A stretch of DNA of 17,409 bases from Flavobacteriaceae bacterium UBA2765 (lineage in GTDB: Bacteria > Bacteroidota > Bacteroidia > Flavobacteriales > Flavobacteriaceae): the NCBI GenBank assembly GCA_002352665.1, contig DEIV01000083.1, positions 1-17,409 on the forward strand, in the 5' to 3' direction. Made by a program: the position numbers and the translations under genes. The notes under the pieces were generated by a model. It ran no database searches. It was not told the origin of the DNA and saw only the letters and a list, made by a program, of their open reading frames with translations. Numbering within the stretch: position 1 is the stretch's first letter; each line of letters starts with the position of its first letter. Below are positions 14,549-17,409 of the stretch, piece by piece.

Positions 14549-15037
14549 TCAAAAATAAAATCTAAATATAGGTGAAATAGCAGAGGCGAAAATACTTTTA
14601 TCGTTATACAATATATCATATTGTAGCCCCGCTGAGAATGAGCCTATGCGATAGGCGGCTCCTATATACAAGGCAGGATAATCAAAACTTGATGTATAGA
14701 TATTTGATTTCTGATTGACAAATAATTGCTCAAATTCGGCTGAAAGTTGAAATTGCTCCAACGGATTAAATAAAGTAATTACACTAGCTCCAAATACATT
14801 TGACTTTACATCATGATTTTTTGCGTATAAATAACTAGCACCCAAACCGGCCGAAAAATATTTATTAAAATTATATATAGTACTTGGTGCAATAGCAATT
14901 GTGGTCTGATTTGAACCAAAGCTTATACCTAAACCTCCGCCAAATTGTACATTGTCCCAAAAATTTGGTTGATTTTCATTTTGAGAAAACCCAATAAATG
15001 AAATAAAAAAAATAAAAAAAAATGGCAAATTTTTCAT
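14549..15037 (-). CDS. Small outer-membrane beta-barrel protein
   Basis: A 162-residue exported protein of unknown function. A hydrophobic signal peptide (about residues 1-18, ending GFS before QNENQ) is followed by alternating hydrophobic/polar strands rich in aromatic residues and Gly (for example FGGGLGISF and SAGLGASYLYA). The chain ends in FRFYF; a terminal aromatic residue is the barrel-assembly signal of outer-membrane proteins. About eight strands would fit the length, as in small OmpX/OmpW-like barrels. I recall flavobacterial relatives labelled 'alpha-ketoglutarate decarboxylase'; nothing here supports such an enzyme. It converges on the threonine aldolase gene and diverges from the M28 peptidase gene, with no functional partner visible. 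Confidence 0.85.
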   Translation of the reverse strand: MKNLPFFFIFFISFIGFSQNENQPNFWDNVQFGGGLGISFGSNQTTIAIAPSTIYNFNKYFSAGLGASYLYAKNHDVKSNVFGASVITLFNPLEQFQLSAEFEQLFVNQKSNIYTSSFDYPALYIGAAYRIGSFSAGLQYDILYNDKSIFASAISPIFRFYF

Positions 15038-15138
15038 AAAATGATGTGTTTAAATGTCTAAAATAGATAAATATTTCTGAAATTTGACATATTAGATAAA
15101 ACTAATATTTTAAAATTTTGAAAATAAAATTCAGGCAA

Positions 15139-16482
15139 ATGAAAGCAATTCTTACCATTTTTATTACATTTTTTATCACAGTTTCATTCTCACAGAACGA
15201 TATTTCTAAAATGCTGACTGAAATAGCTGTGGCTCCATCTGCAGATCGAATTGAAAAAGATATCAATGTATTGGTAAACTTTGGAACACGCCATACATTG
15301 TCAGATACAATTTCTGATACTAGAGGAATTGGTGCCGCAAGACGTTGGATTAAATCGGAATTTGACTTAATTTCTTCAAATTGTAATAATTGTCTAGAAG
15401 TAAGTTTTCAACGAAATTTAGTGCCTAAGAATGAAAGGCGGATTATTAAAGATACATGGGTAGTCAATGTATTGGCCATTCAACGAGGTACGGATCATCC
15501 AAATAGTTATGTAATTATGTCGGGTGATATTGATTCACGAGTTTCAGATCCTAATAATTTCACTTCAGATTCACCTGGTGCCAATGATAATGCCTCTGGA
15601 ATGGCTGGTACTATGGAAGCCGCACGTGTATTAAGTAAATACAAATTTCCTATATCTATTATCTATGTTGGTTTATCTGGTGAGGAACAAGGATTGTATG
15701 GAGGTCAGTATATGGCTAAAGTAGCAAAAGAACAGAGTTGGAATATTATTGGAGTTATCAATAATGATATGATTGGAAATATTAAAGGGATAGATGGTGT
15801 GATTGACAATAGTACTTTTAGAGTTTTTTCAGAAGCTATTTCAATGGAAACTACTGACAAACAAAAAACAGCGATGAGATATTATGGAGGTGAAGTTGAT
15901 GGCCCTTCTAGACAATTAGCTCGTTATATAGATAGATTGACCGAAGCGTATATGACCAATTTAAATGCCATAATGATTTATAGATTAGATAGGTTTGGTA
16001 GAGGAGGTCACCATAGACCGTTCAATGATGCCGGTTTTACAGGCGTTCGTATTATGGAAACTCACGAAAATTACAATGAACAACATCAAGATATCCGAAA
16101 TGAAAATGGTATCAATTATGGAGATGTAATCTCATCAGTTAATTTTGACTATGCCTCTAAATTAACTGCAGTTAACGCTCTCACCTTAGCTTCTTTAGCC
16201 TCAGCTCCACTTGCTCCACAAAATGTTAAAATTGGAGGTGCGGTACAACCCTCTACACAATTACAATGGGATGCAGTAGCTAGCAATGATTTATTGGGTT
16301 ATAAAATATATTGGAGAGATACGACTTCTCCACAATGGCAATATAGTCGTTTTGTAGGAAAAGTAACCGATTATACTTTAAAAAATATTGTCATTGATAA
16401 TTATTTATTTGGTGTGGCTAGTATAAGTAAAAATGGAGCTGAGAGTTTGGTACAATTTCCAAATAAACTTATTGGAAGGTAA
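15139..16482 (+). CDS. Exported M28-family metallopeptidase with FnIII-like domain
   Basis: A secreted or periplasmic di-zinc aminopeptidase-type enzyme of 447 residues counted from ATG 15139. That start puts the signal peptide (KAILTIFITFFITVSFSQ) at the N-terminus; a TTG at 15118 would add seven residues and is less likely. The M28 domain spans about 35-355: D132 in GDIDSR, bridging D150 in PGANDNASG, E182-E183 in SGEEQGLYGG, D210 in NNDMIGN and H309 in METHENYN. The residue normally His in the HxD motif is D130, so one zinc ligand is altered. Residues about 358-440 form a fibronectin-III-like beta domain (PLAPQNVKIGG, LQWDAV, LGYKIYWR). It stands apart from msrA (177 bp) and diverges from the barrel-protein gene. 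There is no type IX C-terminal sorting domain. Confidence 0.9.
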   Translation: MKAILTIFITFFITVSFSQNDISKMLTEIAVAPSADRIEKDINVLVNFGTRHTLSDTISDTRGIGAARRWIKSEFDLISSNCNNCLEVSFQRNLVPKNERRIIKDTWVVNVLAIQRGTDHPNSYVIMSGDIDSRVSDPNNFTSDSPGANDNASGMAGTMEAARVLSKYKFPISIIYVGLSGEEQGLYGGQYMAKVAKEQSWNIIGVINNDMIGNIKGIDGVIDNSTFRVFSEAISMETTDKQKTAMRYYGGEVDGPSRQLARYIDRLTEAYMTNLNAIMIYRLDRFGRGGHHRPFNDAGFTGVRIMETHENYNEQHQDIRNENGINYGDVISSVNFDYASKLTAVNALTLASLASAPLAPQNVKIGGAVQPSTQLQWDAVASNDLLGYKIYWRDTTSPQWQYSRFVGKVTDYTLKNIVIDNYLFGVASISKNGAESLVQFPNKLIGR

Positions 16483-16659
16483 ATTTAAGTTTTCATCGTT
16501 AATGTCTAAAAGTTTATAAAAAGAAGGTGCTATAAACGATTTACCAGTTGGAATAAAATCTGAAAATATCATTTTTGAATAAATTTTATTTAATGTTAAA
16601 GTTTTCTTAAGTCTGTAATTTATTTACACTTAGGTCGTCTTATATTGTAAATTTATGGA

Positions 16660-17310
16660 ATGATAAAAAAGAGTATTTTTTTTGTTTTTATTTTATCTTT
16701 ATTTTCTTGTAATTTGAAGGCAGAAGAATATAAAGAAACACAAAGTTTATTAACGAACAATCAAACCATGGATGGATTAGAATTAGCGACTTTTGGTAAC
16801 GGATGTTTTTGGTGTACTGAAGCCATTTTTCAACAATTAGAGGGCGTTACTAAGGTTGATTCCGGTTATGCCGGAGGTAAGAGCAAAGTCCCAACTTATA
16901 AGGAAGTATCTTCGGGTACAACGGGTTATGCCGAAGTGATTAGGATTACATTTGATACAAATAAAATTACTTATAATGAATTGTTAGAAGTTTTTTTTAG
17001 CACACATGATCCTACAACCTTAAACAGACAAGGAGCCGATGTTGGTACACAATATCGTTCTGCAATTTTTTACCATAATGATGCTCAAAAAGTAGCAGCT
17101 GAAAAAATGATTGCAGACCTTACGACTGAAAATATTTTTGATACAAAGATTGTAACTGAAATTACCCCTATAAATAATTATTTTGCTGCTGAGAATTATC
17201 ATCAAGATTATTATAACAATAATAAAAATCAGGGTTATTGCAGGGCAGTTATCAATCCTAAATTAGAAAAATTTAAGAAAAAATTTAAAAGTAAACTCAA
17301 AAAGGAATAA
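16660..17310 (+). CDS. msrA: Peptide-methionine (S)-S-oxide reductase MsrA, probable lipoprotein
   Basis: Reduces methionine-S-sulfoxide in oxidised proteins. The catalytic motif GCFWC (48-52) has nucleophile C49, and C194 in NQGYCRAV is a candidate resolving cysteine. GYAGG (69-73), YKEVSSGTTGYAE (80-92) and FSTHDPTTLNRQGADVGTQY (113-132) are family-typical. Residues 1-17 form a short hydrophobic signal ending LFSC, a lipobox-like site with C17 as lipidated residue, and a roughly 25-residue linker precedes the enzyme domain, so it probably acts in the periplasm on an outer or inner membrane anchor. An internal ATG at codon 37 (16768) begins MDGLELATFGNGCFW and could give a cytosolic form, which is speculative. 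It stands alone and ends in a strong terminator. Confidence 0.95.
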   Translation: MIKKSIFFVFILSLFSCNLKAEEYKETQSLLTNNQTMDGLELATFGNGCFWCTEAIFQQLEGVTKVDSGYAGGKSKVPTYKEVSSGTTGYAEVIRITFDTNKITYNELLEVFFSTHDPTTLNRQGADVGTQYRSAIFYHNDAQKVAAEKMIADLTTENIFDTKIVTEITPINNYFAAENYHQDYYNNNKNQGYCRAVINPKLEKFKKKFKSKLKKE

Positions 17311-17333
17311 AAATTTGGTTGATTTTTGGTTTG

Positions 17334-17373
17334 GAAGATTTGTCGTCAATTATTTTCGGCAAATCTTCTTTTT
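17334..17373 (+). terminator. Rho-independent terminator after msrA
   Basis: Arms GAAGATTTGTCG (17334-17345) and CGGCAAATCTTC (17357-17368) pair over 12 bp with one G-T pair, around an 11-nt loop, followed by T5 (17369-17373). It begins 23 bp after the msrA stop. Confidence 0.85.
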
Positions 17374-17409
17374 AGTAAGACTTTATTATAATATTTGAGT
17401 TCGAATAAA

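Noticed and set aside
15118..15138. TTG at 15118 as the start of the M28 peptidase
   Set aside because: It would place a charged seven-residue extension before a standard signal peptide; the ATG at 15139 gives a normal Bacteroidota export signal.
1..17409. A defence island, prophage, integrative element or other novel multi-gene system
   Set aside because: All sizeable genes except the 485-aa and barrel proteins match housekeeping or stress families, composition looks even, and no integrase, transposase, tRNA att site, restriction, toxin-antitoxin or CRISPR signature was found.

Overview
This window looks like an ordinary stretch of core chromosome from a marine or environmental member of the Flavobacteriaceae (Bacteroidota). 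The evidence is low GC, gene starts without convincing Shine-Dalgarno sequences, repeated matches to the Bacteroidota promoter -7 element (TAnnTTTG) in front of genes, an outer-membrane protein ending in an aromatic residue, and protein sequences resembling flavobacterial families. I see no phage, transposase, integrase, CRISPR array, tRNA or rRNA.

Left part (1-5760), repair and oxidative stress. uvrA (minus) diverges from a sigma-70-family sigma factor gene (plus). The sigma gene has a long leader and is followed by a 47-residue ORF and a strong terminator. Then nth (endonuclease III, minus) and bcp (peroxiredoxin, plus) diverge from a 36-bp region, and a GNAT acetyltransferase follows.

Middle (5761-10555), redox. 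A three-gene proton-translocating NAD(P) transhydrogenase operon (pntAA-pntAB-pntB, minus) ends in a hairpin. Downstream on the same strand, with its own apparent promoter, is a conserved-looking 485-residue protein of unknown function.

Right part (10556-17409). A PhnP-like metallo-beta-lactamase-fold hydrolase (plus) is followed by a 327-bp gap with no gene, then prfB and a HAD phosphatase (minus, one operon). A threonine-aldolase-family enzyme (plus) converges on a small outer-membrane beta-barrel protein (minus). An exported M28 metallopeptidase with a C-terminal fibronectin-III-like domain and a lipoprotein-type MsrA (plus) close the window.

I found no multi-gene system that looks clearly new. 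The points most worth a second look are the uncharacterised 485-residue protein with a palindrome in its promoter, the small ORF and long leader around the sigma factor, an endonuclease III with no cysteines and so no Fe-S cluster, an M28 peptidase whose first zinc ligand is Asp instead of His, and a prfB without the autoregulatory frameshift site.
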